Positions 32,848 through 43,600 of a DNA stretch of 64,000 nucleotides are shown here, piece after piece. The number at the start of each line of letters is the position of its first letter. Within the stretch, counting starts at the first letter, position 1. The stretch covers positions 992,001-1,056,000 of the forward strand of contig JAFCMP010000013.1 in assembly GCA_017506865.1 (NCBI GenBank), written 5' to 3'. Source of the stretch: Tribonema minus. Its lineage: Eukaryota > Sar > Xanthophyceae > Tribonematales > Tribonemataceae. A program made the position numbers and the translations under genes. The notes beneath the pieces are model-generated. The model did no database searches, was not told where the DNA came from, and was given only the letters and a program-made list of their open reading frames with translations.

Positions 32848-35800
32848 ATGGCGCCGCGAACGATCGTGAATGGCGAGATTGTTGACCCAGAGAGCGGGCT
32901 CACAGCAGGGCAGGAGCAGGGATCTGTCAGCGCGTTAGCTAGGGCCAGACATGCTGTGACGAGGTGAGACCATCGCTCAGATCACAGCACATCATTTCAC
33001 AAGTCACTTTCTAAAATGTTACACTAAACAAACATCGTCACAGCGACTCATGAAGTAGTGCATTTTACGAGTGAGATCGAAATGGCTCCGCTTTTCATGA
33101 CGATCAGTGAACCCCATTGGGAAGGCATTGGTATTTTTTCACGCCAGGTGTAATTTAAGTCTGCACGATGGCAGGCCAGGTGGAGGCGAATCTCACAGGC
33201 ATCACCTTTTTTTGTCCTGATTTTGATTGTCGTTGCGTGCCATCTATGCGTTCAAGGTGCCTGTCTGAATGGTCTACGGACGGTGGCACGCCACTCACCT
33301 TGTTTGCGTTGCACTAAGCTCATACGCACTCATCAATATCTGAAATTAGCCACTGATTGAGCAAGTCGCAACAGTCGTTTGCAGCAGATAGCGCGCACAC
33401 CTGTGGCACGCGTACAGGTACGAGTTTTTGTTTGCACTATGCTGCACTACGAGTACAAACACCCGGACCATGCCTGACTGTCTCACCTGCTCTGCCCCTG
33501 AGAGTGGACGCTCACACTCGCTCGCATGTATGTGCAACCTCAACTTCAAACCAACCTCCCAGGCTGCTGTACGACAAGGACAAACACCCGGACCAGAGAT
33601 AGCGCGTACACCGTGGCACGCGTACGAGTACGAGTTATTGACGCGCGTTTTAACTCGCACCCGTGGCCACGGAATAACTCGTACGCGTAACCTGTCGTGC
33701 GAGGCAACGAGTAAAACCTGCTCTGGTCCACAGCTGATAATGCGCGGTGCGAGTGAAAATCTCGCATACTGCGTGCTTGTTTTTCGCGAGCTTCTCGAGA
33801 ATAAATCCGTTGAAGTTGGGTTGGGTTTGTGTTGTCAAAAGTGCGAAGGAGCGTGAGCGTGCGTTGCAACTGCGATTGCGATCAAGCACCGACGAGAGAA
33901 CGTATCTTCTATATAGCTGACTCCGTAGCGGCTCGGCTCGGACGCAGTGGCTTCTCATGGCGAGCTTTAGCGACCTTTGTTTTCACCGACTCAAAGCTCA
34001 ACGCCACGCTGCGCTGGCCGAGAGCTACTGCCAATGAGATGTGCATGTCAGTAGGCTGCATTTACATTGTGCATGCCAGCTACTCAATGCTTTCATATCT
34101 GAATCAGTACATTGCACCCGTGTTTCGTGCCTTAAAAGTAAGGCACGCACGGCTTTCGAGCCTCAACGAGCCTCAGACGATTTCCCCAAAGCAGATTCAA
34201 GCGTCTTGTAGTGTGATACATGAAACAGGACATTGCTGTGAAGAAGCCATCAAAAACCCCATTGAAACAGGAAAAAAACCTGTTCGACCAGCAATAACCT
34301 GTTCTACAGGTATACGCGTACCCGTTGTCTCAGAGCACATGATAAACTTGTACCCGTAGCCGCTCTCACCAGTATTTTGATACTGGTACGCGTACTTGTC
34401 CAAAATTTTCTCGCGCTACGCGCGACCTGCTCGACAATGGCACTTCGCGCCATCTCTGGTTTGCAGGTCTCCTGGTGTCTGCCAGCATTTACCAGAAACA
34501 ACTTCCGATGCAACTGCTATCACGCCACGCTGATCAGGATGACTCGTGAGCTTTCTGACAATCCTCTCAGCGGCTAATGAACTGTTTTGGCTCCTCGAAT
34601 GCTGTCGTCATGACTCATTCAGTCACTCTGTCACTTGTCGACCGCTGGTGAACCAGCCCGGCCCTGTACCCGCACCACCCTCTGACGATTTAACTGACGT
34701 TGCATCAAGTTGGGTTTAAGCGGGTGCAGTGCATGCACTTTGGTTGTCAAAGCCCTCAACACCACATTCTTTATGCTTGCACCCCTATGTAGGTGCAGTT
34801 AGAGCCAGCGAGCCTATTATATTAGACTTCAAGCTCACGCTGCCGGCCGCAGCATTGTCCAAACACTCGCATTCACTCTTCATTCACCTGACTGTTGCCC
34901 TTCGTGCACTGGATCTGAGGCTGCGAATACCCTGAACGCCACACTCTCACCCCACACCTTGTGCACTCCTCTTTTTCGCAGATTCAGACGGCGGTCGGTG
35001 AACCTGTTGGGCTTCGCGGTGCCGCTGCCGGTGGCAGAGCTCTGCGCACTGCTGGCCGTGTTCTGGTTCGGCCCGGCGGGGCTGCTGCTGTTTGGCGCGG
35101 TGGCGGCGGTCAGCCACTTTGCCTTCCGCGACGGGTGCGCATCTGCTTGTGCCAGTGCTATGAGCAAAATGCTGATATATATGATGCTTGCCTTCCTGGT
35201 ACAGCATGGGTATGCGCATCTGCTTGTGTCAGTGCTACGAAAGGAAAGCAGATGTACTAGCCTCCCATGTATAGCGCTCCCCCTCCTAGTGCAGCCTAGG
35301 TATGCGTATCTGCGTGTGCCAGTGCTATGACAGAAGGGCCGATGCACTGACCTCCCGTGTATAACCCTCCCCTTCCTAGTTTAGCTTAGGTATGCCTATC
35401 TGCTTGTGGCAATGGTATCGAAGAAATGCCACCAATGTACCAAACTACTAGTATGGCCTAAGTGGCAGCGGTCAGCCCCTTTGGCTTTCGCGACTGGTTC
35501 ATGTCTGCTTGTGACTTTGTCATGTAAAGATGGCCAAGGCACCGACCTCCCTTGCTACTAGAGTCCTCACCAAAGCAATAACTCATGGAGTTTGTCTACA
35601 TCGGGCACAAAACCGAGAGCAACATTTCGAGCTGAGGAGGGCCTAGCCATACCAGGGAGCAGCATGACTTCAGCTATCGAGTGCTTGACATTTTAGTCTG
35701 CCCCCCAAACATTCCATGCGTGGAAGTCCTTCCGTGTCTGAAGACGCTGAAGCTGTGGGTGGCGCTTGCCAATGCTGAATGGACCATTGGTAGCAGGCGT

Positions 35801-36006
35801 TGAAGAACTCATGCCAAAACTCGCCGCCGGCCAACCTCAGTTGCATCAACTGGTCGCTCTCTCACCTATCGCCGCTGCACGCTTGCATTTTCAATGACAG
35901 CGGCGGCAGCGGCGGCGGAGGCGGCGGCGGTGGCGGCGGACGCCGCCGCGATAGGGCGGTTATGCGCGGCATGAAGGATCTGCCACAGCCGCCACCATCT
36001 AGCTGA
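32848..36006 (+). CDS. Small membrane protein with Gly-rich tail (SelK-like layout)
   Basis: Three exons, 32848-32963, 34982-35134 and 35901-36006, join in phase (2/1, 2/1) to 124 residues. The N-terminus MAPRTIVNGEIVDPESG is followed by a basic stretch (RARHAVTRFRRR) and a hydrophobic region (about 45-84, VNLLGFAVPLPVAELCALLA then VFWFGPAGLLLFGAVAAVSH). The Gly-rich run follows, then RRRDRAVMRGMKDLPQPPPS. A short lumenal end, one or two membrane segments, a poly-Gly stretch and an RR-x-x-R tail recall selenoprotein K, an ER membrane protein. The hydrophobic stretch is longer than in that family and sequence identity is low, so the family call is tentative. The gene model itself is firm. A hAT element sits in its first intron. 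Confidence 0.7.
33385..34458 (-). mobile_element. Non-autonomous hAT-type DNA transposon, copy 2
   Basis: Read on the minus strand it starts CAGAGATGGCGCGAAGTGCC and ends GTGTGCGCGCTATCTG. It is flanked by a perfect 8-bp repeat GTTTGCAG on the plus strand (33377-33384 and 34459-34466). Most of its length is very similar to the element at 21503-22381. It is longer because the 3' subterminal region is duplicated around an extra segment of about 170 bp bounded by CAAACACCCGGACC (33466 and 33584). No transposase frame is present. It lies in the first intron of the 32848 gene. Confidence 0.9.
35135..35510 (+). repeat. Array of copies of the 34982-35134 exon end and its donor region
   Basis: The intron start (GGGTGCGCATCTGCTTGTGC, CAGTGCTATGA) recurs near 35208, 35297 and 35386 at a spacing of about 85-90 bp. 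A fourth block near 35465-35505 includes the exon end itself (GTGGCAGCGGTCAGCCCCTT, TGGCTTTCGCGACTGG). Confidence 0.85.
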
Positions 36007-36237
36007 CACAGGCCCGGGTGCTAAGGCAAGTCGTGGAGTCTGGTGACAAGGAGGATTTACGGATTCACGGACCTACTGTAGGAAATTGCTGACGGGCCGG
36101 GATGCTAGTTGCGAGGCACAGTCCTTGCTCCTCGGTCTATACGTGCACCGCAGGTGTTCACCGCAGCAAACTCATAGAAGCATCAGGCCCAAGTATCAAG
36201 GACACACGGACGTCTGCGCTTGATAAAGCATGAATGT

Positions 36238-36395
36238 TTGAGAAACGAATCAAAAGATTGTAGAGCTCTAGGTGACAAGGGATGGTTAGCCGCAAGTGCC
36301 TCCCACCAGTAACCGTGGTCGCCGCTGCTGCAGTCATTGGCCACGAGTCAATCAGTGCCGCCGTAACCACAGTAGGCAAAAGACTTCTGTATACT
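36238..36395 (-). repeat. Dispersed repeat of about 150 bp, copy 2
   Basis: It is very close to the 5374 copy over its whole length but in the opposite orientation. It lies just downstream of the 32848 gene's stop codon. Confidence 0.85.
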
Positions 36396-37555
36396 TTTTG
36401 GGTATGATATGTGCGACACGCGGTGCGCCGCACGCGTGTGCCGCAAGTCTCGACGCGAGCGCCAGGGCTGGCGCCTAAACCTCCGCCCTTGCACCGAGGC
36501 GGTTGCGCCCCGCCAGTCGCGCCATATGCGCCCCGACTGAGCACTCCGGGTCAAGGCGCAAGAGGCGCAACTTGATCAACCCGCAGAGGTTGCACGCGTT
36601 GCGTCGCGGGCGAAACTGGGTTTAGCTGGACTGGGCCTCAGGACAGGGGGGCTAAACACCTTGTTCCCACAGCGAAAGCCCTTGTGTGACGTCGCAGCAT
36701 GCTGTTTCGGCTGCTGTTGGCTAGTTTCGGTGCAAGAAATCCACCGACTCGATAATGTCAGCACGCGTGCCTGTTCATTCGACGGTTCACCACGCGCTAC
36801 ACATTAAAAAAATCCCCCAAGGGATTGCGCACGTTGCGGCTCGGGTCTAAACCTGGTTTAGCCTTTGGGCAGGGGCTAAACGCCATGCGCCAATGCCCAA
36901 ATGGTTTAGCCACCAGCCCTGGCGAGCGCGCAGGCGCGAACAACGCGTATCACCGCAATAAAATTTCCGTCTCACAGCGAATCTGCGATGCGCGCGCCGC
37001 ACCTGAAATCTGATCACGCACGTAATCGCTCCCGCTTGTTTGCCGTCCGCAGGCTGCGCGAGCAGCCCTAGCACCCGGGCCCACGGGACGCGGCGCGGCG
37101 CGAGACGACGCGCAATGCGGAGGCACGAAATGACGCACGCGGCATCGAAATGAGCACCGCCGCAGCCGCACTGTCAGCGCCCTTTGCGCACACACACATA
37201 TGTACACAAACCCTGCCGCTACTTGCGGCGACGCACGCGCGTATCACACAGATACGGCATGTATCGCGCTAGCAGCCCCCCCGCTTGCGGCCGGACGCGC
37301 GTATCACGTAACGTAATGCGGCGTTTGCGCGCGCGAGCGGGTCCAGAGGGCGGGGGCGCAAGATGTGTGTGTGTGCGGGTGAGCGCTGATGTTGTGGCTG
37401 CGCGCGGCGATGCGCGCGCCGAGAGCTGCCTCCGTCTGGCACTTGTGACGCTCCCACGTGTGGTGAACTTCAACAGTAGCCCCGCAGCAGTTGCAGGCTG
37501 GGGGAGAGAGAAGGGGGGGGGCATGGCGCAGCTTGTGCACGTGCCCCCCCCCCCC

Positions 37556-37591
<36 letters not shown>

Positions 37592-38265
37592 AGCAGCAGC
37601 TCCCTCAATACCAGTTTCAACACCATAGGGATGGAAGCATGGGGGCTGTTAAAGCAGTGTTCACACGCGGGTGCACAGAAGTGTCAGTAGCGAACGTTTC
37701 GCGTTGGCTGCGAAGCCACCTTCAAGAGTTGGTGGTATTGTGTGTACTGTAGCCATATTTGTACATATTGTGCGTACAAGCAGAGGTATGAATGGCCCTG
37801 CCGCAACTATTCCTGGCATATAAATGCATCGGCAGCAGGAGTGTATCCTGCCTTTGTGAGGCTCTGTTTCTCAGCTTTTGCATCCCTCTGCCTGTGAGAT
37901 TGACCGCACATTGGTGTTTCCAGTTCTGCATGTGCAAATCCACGCGTGCTGGTATGCATGCATTTCAGTGGCGGCACTGATGACTGTCTATGCAGGCGTG
38001 AGTTTCTGACAGTGAGCAGATGTGGTTATATTGGATGCTCTGTGCCCATCAGCGCTGGAACGCGCGTGGACTCCTGACATTGCTGTGCGAAATGAGCAGT
38101 GTACACTCATCGGCACTGGCTAACTTTTAGCATTCTGCAAGGTTTGAAATCGTATGTGATGCAGTTGTAGGCACATGCGACGCAGTAACACCAGTTTGTG
38201 AGCACAGTGCGCCTTACACTATGAAGCAGCAGATTGCTCAGGTGTGTCGCCCGTTCGACGCCATT

Positions 38266-39568
38266 GCAGAGATGCCCCGTACTGCCATCATCGCACCAGT
38301 CGCGCGTAGCGCGAGAAAAATTTTAACCGGTACCGGTACCAGTACTCAATAACTGGTAACAGCAGCTACCCATACCAGTTTGACTGGTGCGCTGTGACAA
38401 CCGGTACCAGTATACTGGTGAAACCGGTAAAAACTGGTCTGACCGGTTTTCACCTGTGGTACCAGTTTTTTGCTAGTGATGCCAGGGTTTTTCTCATATG
38501 CATAGCATACGTAGTATATCGTGCGATCAGTACATACAACTACAAAGGCTTCAGGAATAATGCTTGTTAGGAGCTCGAGGATTCTAGGTTGTGCAGCCGA
38601 ATGAACCCAAGTGCATAGTGCGCACAGCTCAAAGCCTTACCCACAGCATACTAGCGCAGTATTTGATCCTGTAAGTGACACTCAAAGTGCACCCGTCACG
38701 ATGCAAAGGCAGTCAGCAACATGTGTGCAGCTGCAGCCAGCAAAAGGATGGATGGGGCAGTATGCTCACATATCATTCTGCCTGCTGCCACCTGTTTCGA
38801 CTTTCGCTCTGCAATTGGCACCTTTGCACTTGTGGACCAGCAAACAACCTCTGTCAATATGTGTAAACCAGGTTTTCATGTTTACGCAGCTGAAGCTTGA
38901 GCCTTTCGTTGGCTGCGACAGCAGAAAAATCCGATCCGGAGTGCGTTGTTCAAAATAATTGCATCGCGTCCCACGTCAGTTGATGGGTGCTTATGCTTTA
39001 CATCCAACCTGCTATCTCAGCCTGCAGAAGCTGCTTGTGCATTCAGCGACATCAAACAGCCGCGCATCCATCGGAGACTGCCACCTGTGTTCGATTTTTG
39101 CGCCACATGGACCGCTTGCATGCCATCACTAGCCAAACCCATATGTCAACAGCAGCATCAGTAGGTCGACTCATGACCATATCTGCAGTATACACCGTCC
39201 ATACACCTGTCGTGTCGTGTCGTGGGGGTCTGTGACCCTGAACTAACTTTAAGGCACGAAAAGAATAAAGTCGCTGAAAACGGTCTACTTCCATTTTAAC
39301 CGGTGGCGCCGGTCATCAGCTACGGCATCGGTACGTGTTTACGGATTGCCTCACGCGGCCAGTTACCCATACCGGTTAGCGAGCGGCAACCAGTTACCGG
39401 TTAAAAGTGGTACAAAAACTGGTACGGGTCGTTGCGACACTTTCAGACTGTCATACGACATGTAGATTCCTTACAGCTAGATGCCAATCATCTGGGCTTT
39501 TTCGCGCCCTGAGCGAGAATTCATAAAAAGTACGGGTACCGGTGCTACCAGTTAACGGGGCATCTATG
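38266..39568 (+). mobile_element. Non-autonomous hAT-type DNA transposon, copy 3 (diverged)
   Basis: The termini CAGAGATGCCCCGTACTGCC and CGGGGCATCTATG are inverted partners. The outer zones align in layout with the elements at 21503 and 33385 (CGCGCGTAGCGCGAGAAAA at one end, GCCTCACGCGGCCAGTTACC at the other). The subterminal motif, however, is AACCGGT/GGTACCGG instead of GTACGAG/ACGCGTA. The central part is unrelated. Flanking octamers CGCCATTG and CACCTTGG match at 5 of 8 positions, consistent with an old target duplication. No transposase was recognised. Confidence 0.7.
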
Positions 39569-40602
39569 CACCTTGGGGCCATGCCTCCTTTCCGGAGGCC
39601 AGTCATGTAATCGTCACATGAGATGGTAACTGCAGTTGGTCCCCTGTGACTCTCCGCGGCCCTCGGCTGGATGCCCTTGCTGTTGGCTTCACTACTTTTG
39701 TGCCACATTTGCCGAAAAAGACTTCTACTAATGCTTGCATGCATGCTGGCACCTGCGCAAATCTGTGTGATGCTCATGAGCACATTGTGCTCGTGCGAGG
39801 CAATTTGGTACATGTGGCAAACAATGCTCAGGCGGTGCAAGATTATGAGTCTGCCACAACATGGTCAATGCGCGGGTGTGAATACGCACTCACCATCACC
39901 AAGAGGGGGAAATGCGACTCTTGTTCAGTGACCAACAGCGCAAGCTTCTGAGTCTGCCATCACAACAGACATGTGAATACGTGCGGTTGCGGCAACACAA
40001 CGAGTGGGGATCAGCGACCCTTGTTCAGTGAGTGACCTGCATTGGTCGTCAGGCATCGTTCTATGGTCCAAAACATCCTCAATCGTCCTTGTGATGTGTG
40101 CACCGAGGGCGCAAACCTCTATGCCCTCAACAGGTGCAGTAGCGCCGACGCGTCAGCTGTGCTGTTGTTTTCGCATAAGCAACCTGTTTTTCGCCACGTT
40201 CCACTCTGTACACCAGCGACGCTGTAGAGTACACGTGCGCGCATTGCAAAAACCAACAACGGCTCAAAATTTGCGCACTGCGCCCTCCAGCTCGCTGACC
40301 ACACAGGCCCTCTCAGGCCACGGCGGTTCGCCTCGTAACAGCGAAGCAGAAATCCGCTTTTGCGCGGGCAACAGCAGAGCGTGCTGCAAAGCTCCTCCGC
40401 TGCACACATTCCCAAAGCGCGTGCATGGTTTTGTAGGAAGGGGCTGCCCCCCCCCCGCCTGCCCCCTTGCGGAGAGGGGGGGCACCCCCGACCCCTTGCA
40501 GGGTGGGGGGTGGGGAGTGGGGGGGGGGGGGGGGCAGGGGGGCACCCCCTCCCCTTGCTGGGGGGGCATCGCTCCAGAAAGGCTATGAGGAAGTTACATA
40601 CT

Positions 40603-43600
40603 TCAACGCGCGAAACCCCACTGCATGCGCGAGCCCGCCATCTTGAGGCCGCCGCTGAGGAAGGTGACGTCGGAGCAGCCCGCCGCGAGGCCGCCCGCGC
40701 GGTACTCGCCCGTCAGGGCGGCGCGCTTCTTCTGCGCGGTGAAGTACTGCGTCTCCATGTGCTGGATCCACGTGGGCTGCGCGCCGATCGGGTGAGCACA
40801 AACAACGTATAAACGCATGTTCTCGCTCGGGCGCAGTGTGACGGGGGGGGGGAAAGGGGGGGGGGGGGGGCGCAGCGCTGGCAGCACGCATATGCTATTA
40901 TTGGAGTGTCAGATCTGCCGTGGCTGCTTCTGCGCGGTGAAGTGCTGCGGCTCCATGTGCTGGATCCACGTGGGCTGCGCACCAATCGCCGACACACACA
41001 GTTACGGGAAGGACGCGCGCTGGAGTGAGGATCTCGGGTGCAGCATGAAGGGGGGTGCAGCATGAAGGGAGGTGCAACGGTCATGTGCGCGGCGCCTGGC
41101 CGTGTGTGACGCGTTCATCCTGACCCCAACCCTAACCCTAACTTTGCGGACCAGCGGTTTCTTGCCAAAGGCATCGCAATGTCGCCGCCACAGAGACACT
41201 TTTGCCATGTTTGCGTTGGAAGGAAGCAGGCGATCCTTTCAGATTGATGCAACCCATGTACACACGAAAACCAAGAATAAGGAAAAGAACGCTTGTTGAG
41301 TGCCAACGCTCGACGACAGCTGCTGGGAAGCTTTGCAATCGAGTACATCTACAGTGCGCATGCAAAACTAGCACTCATGCATACTGATGTGCAAGCCAAC
41401 TACAGCGTTCTGAAAGTTTTTAGTGTGCAGGGCACCATAGACATTTCTTGCTGTTGCACAATCAAAAGGCAGTGGCGTACGTACTATTTTGCACCGTACA
41501 CTATGTGATGCAGTGCCAATCGATTGACATCAGTTAGACTAGTTTCAGTACCATGGGGTTCTGTGTTGCGAGCTTTATATTGAGCTGATAACACCAATCT
41601 TCAACAATCAAGCAGAGGCACACTCGTCGTGAAAGCAGCATCAATGCATGTAGCGCACCTTGCCATCCACCTCTGCCGGTGCCGTCGCGGCGGCCATCTG
41701 CTCCGCTGCCGCGCTGTCGCCACCGCCACATGAGACGACCGCATCAAAGCACAAACAACGATGAGTAAGGAACGAGCACGAAATGCGACGGCGCGGCATG
41801 GTTCCGACGAAAAGAAAAGCACGGCAAGTGAAGCGCGTGATGACGCGCAGGAAGAGCAAGAGCTGAGACGTGACCACCAGCGCACCCTCAGTCTCATCGC
41901 GCCCGCATCGTGACGTGAGATGCGCCTCGAATAAGCGTTTTGTCACCGTAAAATATCAGGCACGAGGCCATGCTCTCTGCAGGAGGTAGTAGCTCAGACT
42001 CACTCACCAGATGGCCCCGCCGTGAAATGACCCCATGAAGTTGAACAGCTGAGGCGTGATGATGATTTCTGCTGAGCCGCGCTGCTGTGCGCTGCCGCTT
42101 GCCCCGTGCTCTCCCCCTGCTTCTAAGGTGGTGTCTAGCTGTAGGTTCAATGGCGCGACCTGCTGTACCAGGGTCTCCCCCTCCGGCACGCCCTGCGCAA
42201 AGCAGAAAGAGATGTCATCTCATGAGAATTGTAAACAAAAGTGCTTGTGAAATGCTCCTCCCAAGCATGTACGCATGGCGTGAATAGATTCATTGAAGTA
42301 CGCAAATGGACACCAGTGGTCACACCACAGTTATCTCGCATGCATTCGTTTGCTTGCAGGCCATGGGCGCGACTTCAGCGATGTGTTTTACAAAGCAAGG
42401 ATGATGTATGATGCACGTTGGAGTATACTTCAACTTGGTGATGAAGAGAAGGGACCGGGTTACTGGACCTGGCGCGACAGGTGCATTGCAGTCTCCATGG
42501 TACGCTGTGTGACTGCCTGACGTGACATGCGCACAGCAGGCTCCATGCTGGCGTCAGCGCTGCTAATGGTGCTGAAGGCGGGACAAATGCGGTATACATA
42601 CCAGCCCCAGCCTGCACCCAAGATGCTGCATCACACTACGTGCAGCTAAGCCTAACCCTAACGCTAACCCTAACCCTAGCTGCGTCAAACCACGTGCAGC
42701 CAAGCCTAACCCAAACGCTAACCCGGACCCTAACCCTACCCTCAAACTACGTGCAGCGCAGCCGAAACACTGCATCGAGGCCACCTTCTCACAGCGCTCA
42801 GCTATATGCCACATACATGTATGTGTAGAGTGCAACGTCCTTGGCCACAGCGGTGAGCATCGTATGAAGCGTGGACATTTCGCCTTCATCCACATGGCGC
42901 TCGTCATGCGCCGCGTCACGTGTCGCACTAGCGCATCAGATTGTGGATACGTGCGGCACTCTTTGACGTGATCCTTCGAAGCATACTTGCAAATACTGTG
43001 GAGCATGTAGTATGCACAAGTTGGGCCTTGCTGGTGTGCATTGTGCGGAGAGCTTAACTTACGGAGCTTCGTCCACATGGGGTTCGTCATGCGCCACGTC
43101 ATGTCGCACTGGCGCATGGGATTGTGGAGTACTTGCGGTACTCTTTTAACATGTTCTTATAGAGTGTATAATGTAGATATATAGACGAACATTCTGTACC
43201 TCAAGGGGCATGTGCGACCAATCGCGGCAGTACGCATGAGGGCATTGTACACAGAGTTGATGTTATAGTTGAAGTTACATACCTTCATCCACATGGTGTT
43301 TGCCAGGTGCAGCGTCATGTGCCGCGCTAGCGCACCGCATTTGTGGATGCTCGCGGTGCTCTTCTACATTGTGAATCAAAGCATACACGGACCTACATAC
43401 ATGCTTCTAAGCATGTAGCAAGTACATGTCTGTGGCCGTGCAATGAACACACGCCGTACGGAGAGTTGAACTTACGCACCTTCATCCGCATGGGGTTCGC
43501 CATGCGCCGCGTCATGTTGCGCTCGTGCATTGCGAGCGCGAGCGGCGCCAGCATGAACATATTTCAAGGCAAGATACGTGTACAATTTACCGTGGCCATA

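Larger units (their letters stand above)
36007..40602. other. Intergenic, between convergent genes
   Basis: It holds one dispersed repeat copy (36238-36395), a CTG/CAG triplet run (37557-37603) and a complete but old hAT-type element (38266-39568). A C/G homopolymer-rich stretch (40440-40570) lies close to the thioesterase stop. Around 36600-36930 the string GGCTAAAC recurs in both orientations, perhaps an eroded repeat. No gene could be supported. Confidence 0.6.

Noticed and set aside
38611-38958. Possible transposase in hAT copy 3
   Set aside because: The frame has no hAT transposase motifs and a composition like random intronic DNA. The element is called non-autonomous.
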